A DNA stretch of 20,767 nt from contig LRSR01006282.1 of NCBI GenBank assembly GCA_001579985.1, forward strand, positions 1-20,767, in the 5' to 3' direction. Both the position numbers and the translations under genes were made by a program. The notes beneath the pieces are model-generated. The model searched no databases. It saw only the letters and a program-made list of their open reading frames with translations, and had not been told where the DNA came from. The DNA is from Hypsibius dujardini (lineage: Eukaryota > Tardigrada > Eutardigrada > Parachela > Hypsibiidae). Position 1 is the stretch's first letter. Each line of letters begins with the position of its first letter. This document shows positions 1 to 9,584 of the stretch, in pieces.

Positions 1-275
1 GTCCACCGAGTCACGGGACTGATCACCGAGATGGCACCAACGAGGATGTTTCCGTACGCCAGAGCGATATGCAGGGTCAGGAACGGTTCCTTATTCCGCC
101 ATAGACGAAAAATCACTAAATTAAATATTTGTCCCGCGACTTGGCTGAAGATGAGGATCATCGGGACGCCGTTCAGATCCATATCTTGAGCGGGGGAACG
201 TGAACAATTTGCAGTTGATCGACTTCCAGTCGTTGTGGTAGTGAGATTGATTTTTGGATTAAGTGAGGTATTCAT
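1..275 (-). CDS. Rhodopsin-like GPCR, N-terminal part (runs off the left edge)
   Basis: An open frame from an ATG at 275 reads to the window edge (about 91 codons), so only the amino end is visible. The first about 31 residues are Ser/Thr/Asn-rich with three N-glycosylation sequons (NTS, NLT, NCS), as in an extracellular GPCR tail. A hydrophobic segment (VPMILIFSQVAGQIFNLVIF) fits TM1, with Asn in FNLVIF at the usual class A 1.50 place. A short basic loop (RLWRNKEPF) follows, then TM2 (LTLHIALAYGNILVGAISVI). The usual LAxAD motif of TM2 reads ALAYGN, so Asn seems to replace the conserved Asp2.50. A second in-frame ATG at 182 would remove the glycosylated tail, so I prefer 275. The ligand is unknown. 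The gene is divergent from the gustatory-receptor-like gene to its right. The family call rests on topology and two motifs only. Confidence 0.7.
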   Translation of the reverse strand, partial: MNTSLNPKINLTTTTTGSRSTANCSRSPAQDMDLNGVPMILIFSQVAGQIFNLVIFRLWRNKEPFLTLHIALAYGNILVGAISVISPVTRW

Positions 276-2201
276 GATTTCAAATGATGGTTTTCGGGGT
301 TAAACTAGAGTTTCAAAAACTTGATGGACTAACTGCAGGAGAAATCCGATATATTCACAAAAACATTAATACGGAGTCAATTAAAAAAAATATTGTCAGT
401 TGTGGCAGCTGTAGTAGAATGGGTATATCGATTAGGCATTCTGCCTGTTTTGTGGATGACGAGACGTTACCTTCTCATTTTTCATTTTCTTTAATTAATC
501 CGGATAATAATATTTTGGTTTACGTAATCGTCAACTCGAAAGAATGCAATTCTTATTAATATCCGGCTGATTACTATTACTTCACCAGGAAAACGTGAGA
601 CACATGTACGCACGCAGTGGTTGTTAATTGGACATACGTTGTACCAACGAAGAGAACGCGTGTTGTTCCTTTTTCAAGGAGGTGAGAATCTGATTTCGAT
701 GATCCGCGTTCGAAAAATGGATTATTTTAATCCATTCCTAATTGATTCTTGTAATCGTGCTTCGTGCCAAAATCAACCGGACGATTTGGGTGCAGATGTC
801 CGCCAGCAATTTTCAAGAGAGGTCGTAAAGATACATCCGTCAAAACACACGTGTGTCTTGACGTTCTTTATCACTCAACTGGTAACGTGTCCAATCAATT
901 GTGTATTGTGATACGGTATGTCGTGCGACTTCCTCTCGTACGATCTTGCAATTTAGTCAATCTGCTTACTGAAATGGTGCATTAGATAAGGACTTCTGGT
1001 CTTTCTTTGGACAACCTATTGTCATGTTTCCACTGAGGTGCTTTGGTTCGTGACGGACTGTTCGGTTTGTAAAATATTTCGGTGCTCTTGGGAGCGAACC
1101 AATCCAGGCGCGTACTGAGGCCTCGCAGGGCTAGGGTAGGCACAGATGTGAGTAGTGTATACAGTACGAGATAAAACTCTTAAGCTGACGCACTGGCAAA
1201 ATCGCTTTTAAGTTGACGCAACGAAGGAAACAGGGGGCGCACTTGTCGCAACTTTTACGTACATACAAAACGCCTGTATAACAGAAAACATCTTCTTCCC
1301 AAAAGCAAACGAGCAAGTGGCGCCCCTACAGTCCCGAATCCGACAGTTTTTACGGCAAAATTTCTCCTTCTTTTTTCCATGCACTCGTACGTAATCTACA
1401 ACCCGATTCCACTTTTCTTTATGTAACACCTTATTACCAGGTGTTTTTTGGACATTTTCAAAGTTTCAAATATCAACTCTATTGGCAACTCATGAAACAG
1501 CAGCGAAAATAAGAAGTGCGTCAACTTAAAAGTTTTACGTCGCACGTGAGGGTGATTGAGTGGGCGGGTGACTGAGCCCCACTTTGAGCCCTTTGCCGCA
1601 GGTTCACTCGGAGTCCTGCAGGCACAGTTCCCGTCCCCGTCGCTGATTTGTGGGTGCTCAGTTTTTTGCCTGTAAATCAACAAAGTTGGTCCGAAATGTC
1701 ACGCCCCGAAAACCGCCACATTAATTTTTGAATCCCGGGTACCCCCCCCCCACCTTCCACCCATGTGTGCGTGACAGACGTCGACTGCAATCATGTTTTG
1801 CTACAAAATGAAAGAAGCCACTCAAAAATGATATACAGTGTATTTCAATCCTCAATTGTGTTCCATATTGAAATTTATTTGTCCCACTGTTATTGCACTG
1901 ACGTTGCTACATACTTCAGATGTCCTTCGATCCATCATGCTTGGGCGAACTTGGATCAAAACGAGTGTCTACTCGACAAAAGTGCCTCAGTTCAGACCTT
2001 GACGTACGTAGTACTCATTCGGCATTCCCGTGGTCGCTAGCTGTACGATTCGCAAGGTTAAAAATAATAGCAATAGTCATATATTATGAACGCTTCGACG
2101 ACTCCGGTGTGTCTGTGTTTAATAACTTTTTTTGACACGTCAATCGCAGCAAATAATTTCATCTTAAGAAATATAGCGCTTAGCTGTCGATCTTTTGTAC
2201 A
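276..2201. other. Intergenic spacer between the GPCR and GR-A
   Basis: No exon supported by splice sites or family resemblance was found on either strand. Open frames here (for example 284-559 and 621-911) have low-complexity composition and no recognisable domain. The main structure is the inverted-repeat element at about 1163-1545. A C-run lies at 1742-1751. The promoters of the two divergent genes should lie here, but no convincing core promoter stands out. Confidence 0.6.
1163..1545. mobile_element. MITE-like element with about 25-bp terminal inverted repeats
   Basis: The left end at about 1165-1193 (core CTTAAGCTGACGCACT) is matched in inverted orientation by 1514-1537 (core AGTGCGTCAACTTAAAAG), with about two mismatches over 22 bp. 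A third copy of the core (TTTTAAGTTGACGCAACG) lies just inside the left end at 1206-1223, in the same orientation as the left repeat. The about 330 bp between the ends has no coding potential. This is the layout of a short non-autonomous DNA transposon with a subterminal repeat. No clear target-site duplication could be fixed, so the outer borders are approximate. Confidence 0.6.
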
Positions 2202-5200
2202 ATGGGTGAGATTTTCAGAGGGCCGATTTTTTCCTTGACCTCCACCGACATGTCGGTGACGGTTAGCCACGAGACCTTCCTCGATGAGGACGTCATCACC
2301 GTCGCAGCTTCCAGCACGAACCCGACCACTCCCGTTAAAACCTTGGACGATAATGCCTCAGATGAAGCTTCAATTCAAGGCGAGCAGATTCGTCGCAACT
2401 CCCTCTACGGTCTCTTTCGGCCGCTCCTCATTCTGATGCGTCTCGGTGGGATGTTCTACATCCAACCCAAAGCTCTCCATCTCCAGCTAAACCGCATCAA
2501 AGACCTCTCAATCACCGTGCGTCCTCCAGCGACGGCCGGTCATCAACTCTCGAGCAGTCGTCGTTGTCGTCGTGGAACCCTGTGGGAATGGTTCGAACGA
2601 TGCTCGCAGCTCTACTGCATTCTCGTCTTCATTATTATTCTCACGTACGGCGGCAAGTTCCTCTACAACTTCCAGTTTGGCGTGGGAAGGCTGCCGTTTT
2701 CCGTCTGCAATTTAGGGGTGAGGGATGCCACTGTTTCGTTAAAGCCTTTTCAATTTTTAGAAAAGGTGTATGCAGGATTATTCATTATAGTCCTTGCAAT
2801 TTTTGATTTGTAAAAACATCGGTTTTCCGATAAGTTAGATTTGTGAATTTGTAATGCGAGCGCCTCACAATTTAATTTGAAAGCGTTTGGCTTGGACAGA
2901 ATCCGTTTGGAATCTTAGGAGCCGCACCTATGGGTCATTCTTGGTTCCTGACCGGAAACCCTTGTGAAAAGAGACGTTGCAGAAATGACAAAACAGTACC
3001 GGCTCCTAATGCACACAAAAAGATTTCGCTCATGCGAATTGATTTCGCAATTTGAGTGGGCCAGTATGAAAAATTGTTCAAAGATTAAGAAAAATTAAGT
3101 TGTTACATCATTTTTTTAAATTGACTCAATCCAGAAAAAAATGTTTGAAATTTATCTCAATAAATTATCCTTTGACAACAACGGAAAAAATACAGCCTAA
3201 TATCTCTCGCTAAATTGACTTAACAATAAAAATGCCGGTTGTCTAATTTAAATTATACAATATCGATGCAAAATTTCTAGGTGATTGTCGGTCACTCGGC
3301 CTACGCCATCTGGATTGTGGAAGTCATGCTAACACAGGCCATCATGCTGCACGCCTGCTGGAACAAGGCACAGATGTACCAGCTCTTCACCGGCTGGGAT
3401 CACCTCTATTTCCCCTGCCCGTTGGCCAGCGGCACCTGCCCCTCCTTCGCCGAACTCTTTCGTGGTCGTCGGAATCTCCTGGTCGGACTGGCGGCGACCA
3501 ATAGTCTCACCACAGCCATCTTCATGACCGTACCATTGATCTTTCGCACTTCCGCATTTGCGGAGCTGCGAAACGTCCTTTACCAAGGCAGGCGGATCGT
3601 TAAGGATCCTTAAAAGTCGGAAAGTCGGAAGCAGGACCCCTCATGCTATGGCCGGGGGTGGGCACAGGGGCAAAATGTTTTTTTTTCCTTTAAAATGGGA
3701 ACTGCAGTTTTCTCATCAAATTTCTTGAATGTTTTTAACATTCTGTTTGCAGTTATTAACAACAGCTTATTTTAAAAACCGAAGAAACCTCAACTGTGAT
3801 TGAATTACTAAAGCTCCTCAAGCTGTTTCTAAATACCAGCAGGGGCCCTTGGAAATCTGACCCCCCCCCACGCCTCCACAAGTTTCAAAAAGGATCAGGA
3901 ACAATTAATAGACCGATATTTTGGATCAATTATGAAAACAAAAAGGCATTTTGTCGTTTTTCTAACCCTGGCCCTACCATGAGGGTCCTGGTTCGGCTTA
4001 GGCTACAAGTCTCCATCCCCTTCGCCCTCCCCCTTTTATTCCCTGTCGCCTTTACGAGTGCTGACTAATTCCTTTGAGAATCATAAAAAATTTGGTAATT
4101 TTGAAAAGCCAAATTGTTCCTCAGTCCTATTATGTAAAACCCCCGCAATTTGAACATTGGTCGAACAAATGGTATGGCCATGAACATGGGCTTCTTGATT
4201 TCACTTCACACTCACTCGGGCAATGCACAATATTTTGGGTTTGAATTTTTTTGTGATGAGGGAACAGTAAGGATTCTAAAAAATAAGTCCTCACTTTATC
4301 GAGTTAGAGAACATTGTTCAACAACGGGGGAGGGGAAGAAAAGGGGGGGAGGGGCTTGTAGCCTAAGCCCCCTAGTTCGGACTTGCAAGGATCCTAAACG
4401 AGCCTATGTACCAAGGTTTCTCGGATGGAGATCTGTTCGTCAACGTCGTTAGCGGACTAGGCGGGCTGTTCGCCGCTTTGATCTTCACCGTGCCGAGCTA
4501 CTTCTTCCTGATGAACGGGGTGGCGCTGGCCATCAACTTCCAGCACTTGAGCAACGACCTGAGAATGAGTATCCGCGGGGAGGACGGGACGTTGGCGGTC
4601 CGGTCGCTTGAGTGGTTCCGTCTGCGTCACAGTCAGTTATGTACCTTGTTGGAGGTGGCGGACGGCATTTTCGCACCATGGATCTGCTTGACCTTGGTTT
4701 GTAGTATCGTCCAGGTGTTGGCGGCCATTTTTGGATTCTACGCGGATAGTGATGTCCAGGTGGCGACCGCGGTCAGTGGGGTGTATTGGCTGCTGTCGTA
4801 CTTCTTGCAGATGGCTGTCACCCTGCTGACCGGAGCGATCGTACACGAAGCCGTAAGCGAACGCTGAATCTGATACGAAATGAGCGGTTTAATTAAAGCT
4901 ATAGAAAACAGAAATATGAGTCAATTATAAAAATTAATTAAAACTAGTAACATTAAGGATGATGTATGAAGCGCTAATATTTTATATTTTCTGCTTGCGT
5001 TTTGAATTAATAATTTTAATTTAAAAACGGAATTTGTTGAGATATGGAAGAAATTAAAGATACAGTTGCGGAACTTTAGTTCATCTTGGCCTTAATCGAG
5101 CGTTCTTTAAATTAGTACAGTTTATCCCGAAATGTGATTCTGAAAAACAAAACAAGAACTGCAGGGTTTAGAAATGATAGACACTAATAGCTTAGTTTTT

Positions 5201-5819
5201 TTCTGTCGCGTGTTTGTTTAGAGAAATTACTGGAGTTAAGTTTTTTAATAGTCGACTATTTAAACACGTACAAACAATCGCTTTTGGTTTATTTTGACTG
5301 TGATCGAGCGTTTTTTAGATGAAAAGTTCTACATCTCTAGCTGTGGCCTTTAAATCAACATGAATCCTAGTTTTTTTTCAGGCACATGAACCGCTAAAGT
5401 TTTTGTACCAACTTGATCAGGCAAAAATGGATATCCCGGAAGCACTACAACTACAGACCTTCTTGAACAAACTCACGTGTAATCGCATCGGCTTCACAGC
5501 CTGGAAGATATTCCCCATCAATAAAGAAGCTTTTCTATTGGTATGTCTTCCTATCGAAATGTTGACTGCTTGTCACTTATTCCACATGCTCAAGTTATTC
5601 CACATACTCAGAGAAGATAGAAATGTTTTTCAAAAATAAATAGCATTATTATAAAACTTGGTTTGCGCACAGGTCTTCGGTACTTACGTCACATACCAAA
5701 TTCTGCTATTCGAACTGCAACTTGATCTCGGACTGGACGCACAAATGGACGAAGTCGGCTTTTGTCTCCAGCTGCATGACAGCAAAGTCATCGCGAGCAA
5801 TTTTACACATTTTTGGTAG
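2202..5819 (+). CDS. Gustatory-receptor-like seven-helix protein (GR-A), 5 exons
   Basis: Model: exons 2202-2717, 3281-3574, 4376-4852, 5382-5540 and 5673-5819, all joined in phase 0, giving about 530 residues. Donors and acceptors are gtgagg/ttctag, gtcctt/ccctag, gtaagc/tttcag and gtatgt/gcacag. The Ser/Thr-rich acidic N-tail (residues 1-65) leads to an arginine/leucine segment (LYGLFRPLLILMRLGGMF) typical of GR N-termini. Hydrophobic segments lie near residues 136-156, 173-198, 237-260, 291-325, 375-396 and 403-423. The stretch SLEWFRLRHSQLCTLLEVAD resembles the loop before TM5. The last two exons carry LQLQTFLNKL, NRIGFTAWKIFPINKEAF and then GTYVTYQILLFELQ, matching the family's C-terminal TYhhhhhQF signature with EL for QF. 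Phase-0 introns near the C-terminus are also typical of the family. The weakest point is the exon 2/3 junction. An internal Met (2250) is another possible start. GR-type proteins act as ligand-gated channels in the plasma membrane; the ligand is unknown. Confidence 0.82.
2874..3058. mobile_element. Palindromic MITE-like element, copy 1 (diverged), in GR-A intron 1
   Basis: This is the most diverged of four related copies. It shares the left block AGAATC..TTTGGAATCTTAGG..CTATGGGTC, the central GACCGGAAA, the right GGCTCCT, and the flanking GCGAATTGATTTCGCAATTTG block with the copies near 7081, 9868 and 10163. The spacing of the blocks is similar in all four. There is no coding capacity. Borders are approximate. 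Confidence 0.5.
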
Positions 5820-6502
5820 CTTCGCGCGTTAAAAAAATATGGTTTTTTTCATGTGTTCTATTATATATTTTTCTCATAGCCGAACCTTTAGTTAAGTGTC
5901 GAAGTCGACGTATCGATAATGTTGTCCCGTACTGATACATTGTTCATATTTCTACAACCATTTAAAGATCTCCCAGTCCATATCAGGACAATAGATAACA
6001 ATAGATGAGATAGATAATAATATTTACATATAATTTACAACAATAGATAACACTTTGAGCAAGAATAAAAGTGTTCGCTTCTCATATGCACATGCTACTT
6101 GTAACTTGTATACATAAAAATGTGGACCGATCTGCAGATTGGTGGAACCTGAGTTCGTATTCTTTTTTTTCGGCTCCAGTACTAGTGTAAAACAATAATT
6201 GGGGATCATAAAGAGCATATACTATACAGTAGTTCATAATTTAGTGGATGGCCTAGATTATGAGTCGTCATATTGATATTGATCTCTCCGGAGCATCCGG
6301 GCAGGAGCAGTGGGGGAGGACTAGCTAGGGAGTTGACTTTGCCTGGTCCCGTCGGTACTGACTCAGCATGAAGCACGTGAAGGTAAACAGCAATCCCACC
6401 GCCTTCCCACAGACAAACATAAAACTTCATATTTTTGTATGGACGTAAAAGCGGATCTATGTGCACCGCAAAGGCTCGTGCTTAAACATGCCATATTACA
6501 GC
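5820..6502. other. Intergenic spacer between the convergent GR genes
   Basis: AT-rich sequence with imperfect repeats of ATAGATAACA/ATAGATGAG near 5988-6056. No exon with credible splice sites and family resemblance was found. The two short minus-strand frames at 6024-6218 and 6206-6466 look like chance. The 3' ends of both flanking genes should fall here, but no well-placed AATAAA is seen for either. Confidence 0.5.
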
Positions 6503-6582
6503 GCTCATCAAGTTGAGCCATTTATCTCGGCCCTTGCATAGCTTTACGCAGTAACGAGATAAATGGCTTAACTCGATTAGAG
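6503..6582. other. Hairpin with about 28-bp imperfect stem and 25-nt loop
   Basis: The left arm 6512-6529 (GTTGAGCCATTTATCTCG) is the reverse complement of 6555-6572 with a single mismatch. The pairing continues outward with a few mismatches to about 6503 and 6582. The loop is 6530-6554. The structure lies 25 to 105 bases beyond the apparent stop of GR-B on that gene's sense side, so it would be in its 3' UTR or immediately downstream. Size and shape resemble a microRNA precursor, but a small inverted-repeat element is equally possible. Confidence 0.6.
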
Positions 6583-6607
6583 TTATAATCTGGCCACGTG
6601 TGTGTGT

Positions 6608-9234
6608 TCATACATTTGTAACGGTACCGCTGGTGACGTAGCCGAAGACGGGAAGAAATGGGGCCGCCTTCCTGGCGCCAAAGCAAGTCGACTTTAGCAC
6701 TGACAACAGTTGGATAACCTCCAATTTAGCCGTCCGTTCAATTCTCCGTTCCGTGGGACTGGTGGGCGTGGCATAGTTTTGGAGTATATTTAGCCGCGAT
6801 TGCCTGAGCTGGCAGTCCGTGGTTTCCGGCGCCACGGTACTACTCGACACCGTGGACTGGAGCTTTTTCAGTGCCTCCACCGTTTCATTATCCTTGAGAG
6901 GAACACAAAAGATTATTCCAAAATAAAGCAAAACGAAAACAATTGTCTGCATTTGCACCAATCATCCAGTCCATTCCAATAGTTCGGGTGTTGTCGGCAA
7001 CAATTCCCATTTAATTGCACCAGTGAGTGTATTTCGAAATAATTTTTAACGTCATTCAATTTAGAATTTCATTTAATATCTGTTGGAGCCAACGAATTAT
7101 TTTTTGGATATCAAGGGGCGGAGCTATATGTACTTTTCGAACAGGACCGGGATTGTAAATGCACATTTTGAAGGTTGGCTATTATAGCTCCGCCTCCTGA
7201 CAACTATTCGGCTGATGCCAATCGATTTCAATTTGAATTTGGGGTGAGTCATGTTCAAGCATACTGCCGATTGGCTTCTGATTAGCTTTGGCTAGGCCAA
7301 AAAAGATGATGGGTGATGGATGATCAAGAGTATGAATGTCACGAGTCACCAGTCAACAACAAGATTGAGTACACTGGAGGCTCCGGGGAATGGGCAAAAG
7401 GGGAGGGGCACGGTGTGGTATTCGAACAATCCAACAATCAACCACCTGAACACCCCCTGTTCCGCCCCTTTTGCACATAACCCGTACCCTTCAATGTACT
7501 CAATCTTGTCGTTGATTGTAAGCTGGACTACCATGCTCGTACCTTTTCCATCAACGAAATGAGCGTGCTAGCCACGCCCATGAAACTGACGAGATACGTT
7601 AGAATGGCCGAAAAGTTTCGGAGATACGTGATCGGATTGGAAAGAAACAGAAAATCGCCGAACGTGGACAGTAAGGACATGATGTCAGAGATTAAAATCA
7701 GCGTCAGGAGGCTGCCGAATTCTTTTTGAATGGCCGCGGTTAACCGCAACGCTTCCACTCTAGTATCCCATCCCTTTCTAATCATGTCAATGATAACCGG
7801 ATGTTGCTTCTTCTTCGCAGAAGATTTCATCAAAAACGAACAATCGGAACATAAGCCTTGCTTGAAGGTATACAACAGCAGAACCAGGTAGCCAGAACAG
7901 AACAATTTGATCGGCTCAGTGATACTGCTCCGCAGGAGAAACGTCATCACGTGTTCCTGCATGACGTTCATTTCTGGCCACGGTGGAAAAGCTGAAAGTG
8001 GCCATTCTCCGGTATCTGTTCGCGTTGCAGCGACACGAAGAATTCTATAGCATGCCGTGCCAAGGAGATTAGCGACGCACGTGACTAAAAAGAGCGCAGC
8101 TACTCTGTTCGAAACCAAAAACGAGCGCGTCGAACGGATGCTGCAGTTTAATCTCGGAGTGCTGACGTCCTTCATGATGGCGCTTATTTTATGGGACTTC
8201 CGCCGAAAGGTCAGGAGGATGGTGAGGGTCGTGAAGGTCTTCAAAGGATACTGTAGCAAATTTACCGCCTCGGCAATATCGTAGTTAACCAGATTGGTAT
8301 GAGCAATTACGTTGAGGGTGGCACTGGCGAGTTCGTAGATCAGATTAAAAAGCGCTATGGCGATGAGGAGGCAGGATAGAAAGTGTTGACGAAAGGTACG
8401 GCGAGGAGTATCTGCAGGGTATGTATCACACATGGTTGTAGTTGTCTTTAGTATTTATTGGTTTTGGAGTTCTATTTTTCAGCTGTAGTTTTTATTTAGT
8501 AGTTATATAGTTGTGCTTTCTAGCTGTAGTTTATCATTTGTATTTACTTAGTTGTGATTTTAGTTCTAGCGGTTTTTAGAAATATTTATGAACTAATAGT
8601 ACACGGTGACCATGAATGAGATTGTCGTACAATAGGATCGGGTCAGGGCAATAAAGGTAATTATTGATATTAAATGTAAACAGATAATTTGATATTAAAG
8701 AATGCGAGCTCGGAAAACCAAAGAACAGCCAGTTACGAACTTGACGAAAAAGTAGCAGACAAGCTAAAATCCTAGAACAGGGTTTTAACAGCACAGCGGT
8801 CTGTGGTACCGGTACTATAGTGTATAACGCCACTCTGTGCCAAGATTCAGCAAGGTCGATTTGTGTTTTGAGTGCTAAGAGAACTGACCATATTAATGAA
8901 AAAAATGTTCACACTCTTAATTAAAGTACAATGAACGCATGAATACAAACTGAAAACTAGAATTAGAAAGTACAACTTATATGTAACTAATGAATAAGAA
9001 CTACAATTAGAAAATACAACTACGAAAATACTAAGTAAAAACTACAACTGAAAAAACCACCAAACTACTAAATACTAAAGACAACTATACTACAGACTAA
9101 CTAACTCTAACTAACGACCACTACCATGTTTCATACTTACCCATATCTGTGAGGAACCCGACGAGTTTCAGCGTCCCTTCCAGAACTGCCGTGAAGTTTA
9201 GTCGTCTCTGTCTATTGGGAAGTGGTGGCAACAT
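6608..9234 (-). CDS. Gustatory-receptor-like membrane protein (GR-B), 3 exons visible
   Basis: Model on the minus strand: exon 1 9234-9141 (MLPPLPNRQRRLNF...LKLVGFLTDM), exon 2 8411-7543 and exon 3 6892-6608, giving about 415 residues. Splice sites are gtaagt/cctgcag (phase 1, codon G|AT) and gtacga/ctcaag (phase 0). Exon 1 supplies a GR-like N-tail with the LKLVGFL motif. Exon 2 encodes about six hydrophobic segments (for example CLLIAIALFNLIYELA, ALFLVTCVANLLGTACY, LLTLILISDIMSLLSTFG, ILTYLVSFMGVASTLISLM). Exon 3 has LEVIQLLSVLKSTCFGARKA, aligning with LQLQTFLNKLTCNRIG of GR-A, then PVFGYVTSGTVTN where the TYhhhhhQF motif begins, but a TGA follows after one more codon. Hydrophobic residues just before exon 3 come from the T-rich end of the intron, so they are not a signal peptide. 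The C-terminus may be truncated or spliced further (AAT|gtatga). It is tail to tail with GR-A. Confidence 0.72.
7081..7240. mobile_element. Palindromic MITE-like element, copy 2, in GR-B intron 2
   Basis: The left half TTTTTTGGATATCAAGGGG continues into CGGAGCTAT. It is mirrored on the right by ATAGCTCCGCCTCC, around a centre containing GGACCGGGATTG. The outer right flank has GATGCCAATCGATTTCAATT. The same blocks occur at about 9868-10036 and 10163-10320, and more loosely at 2874-3058. No coding capacity is seen. Confidence 0.65.
8437..9093. repeat. Long inverted repeat filling most of GR-B intron 1
   Basis: The arm at about 8437-8580 (starting GTAGTTGTCTTTAGTATTTA) is repeated in inverted orientation at about 8940-9093, with good similarity over about 140 bp and a few small gaps. 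Each arm is itself made of imperfect units of about 30 bp containing TAGTTGT..TTTCTAG.TGTAG. The about 360 bp between the arms has no recognisable gene. This fits a non-autonomous DNA transposon with long internally repetitive inverted ends. One arm lies about 25 bp from the exon 2 splice acceptor. Confidence 0.7.
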
Positions 9235-9584
9235 TTTTAGATGGAAATTCATGTTACAAATATAGTATACAATTTTTCTCCCATCCAGGAAAGTTTTCAA
9301 TGGTCTTGCGTGTTATACCATTATCACACACAGTTATGATGCGATACTTGCTGGGTCGTATTTTTTCGGGCCCACCATCAACGGTCTTCCCATGTAAGTG
9401 TGTATTCGAAACACAAACATGAAGTACTGGTAGGAAACGGATGCAAATTGTAGACAACTGTAATACGTGCAACGTAATGGATACCATAACATACAGAGCG
9501 AATTCCCATGTACTCTCACACTCCCACACTCCCACACACGCACACACGCGCGAGTATGTCCCATGCCGAACAAATATGAAAGCT

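Noticed and set aside
284-559. 91-residue plus-strand frame next to the GPCR start
   Set aside because: AT-rich, no recognisable motif, no splice context and placed in the spacer. Likely chance.
6608-6961. A 117-residue minus-strand frame that looks like a small secreted protein with a signal peptide
   Set aside because: The hydrophobic 'signal' (IVFVLLYFGIIF) is the translation of a T-rich polypyrimidine tract ending in a good acceptor (CTCAAG). From 6892 the frame continues in phase with the GR-B donor at 7543 and resembles the GR pre-TM7 region, so it is better read as the last exon of GR-B.
8430-8433. ATG at 8433 as the start of GR-B
   Set aside because: A strong acceptor (CCTGCAG) lies just inside at 8412. 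An upstream exon (9234-9141) with ATG, consensus donor and GR-like N-terminal sequence joins it in phase.
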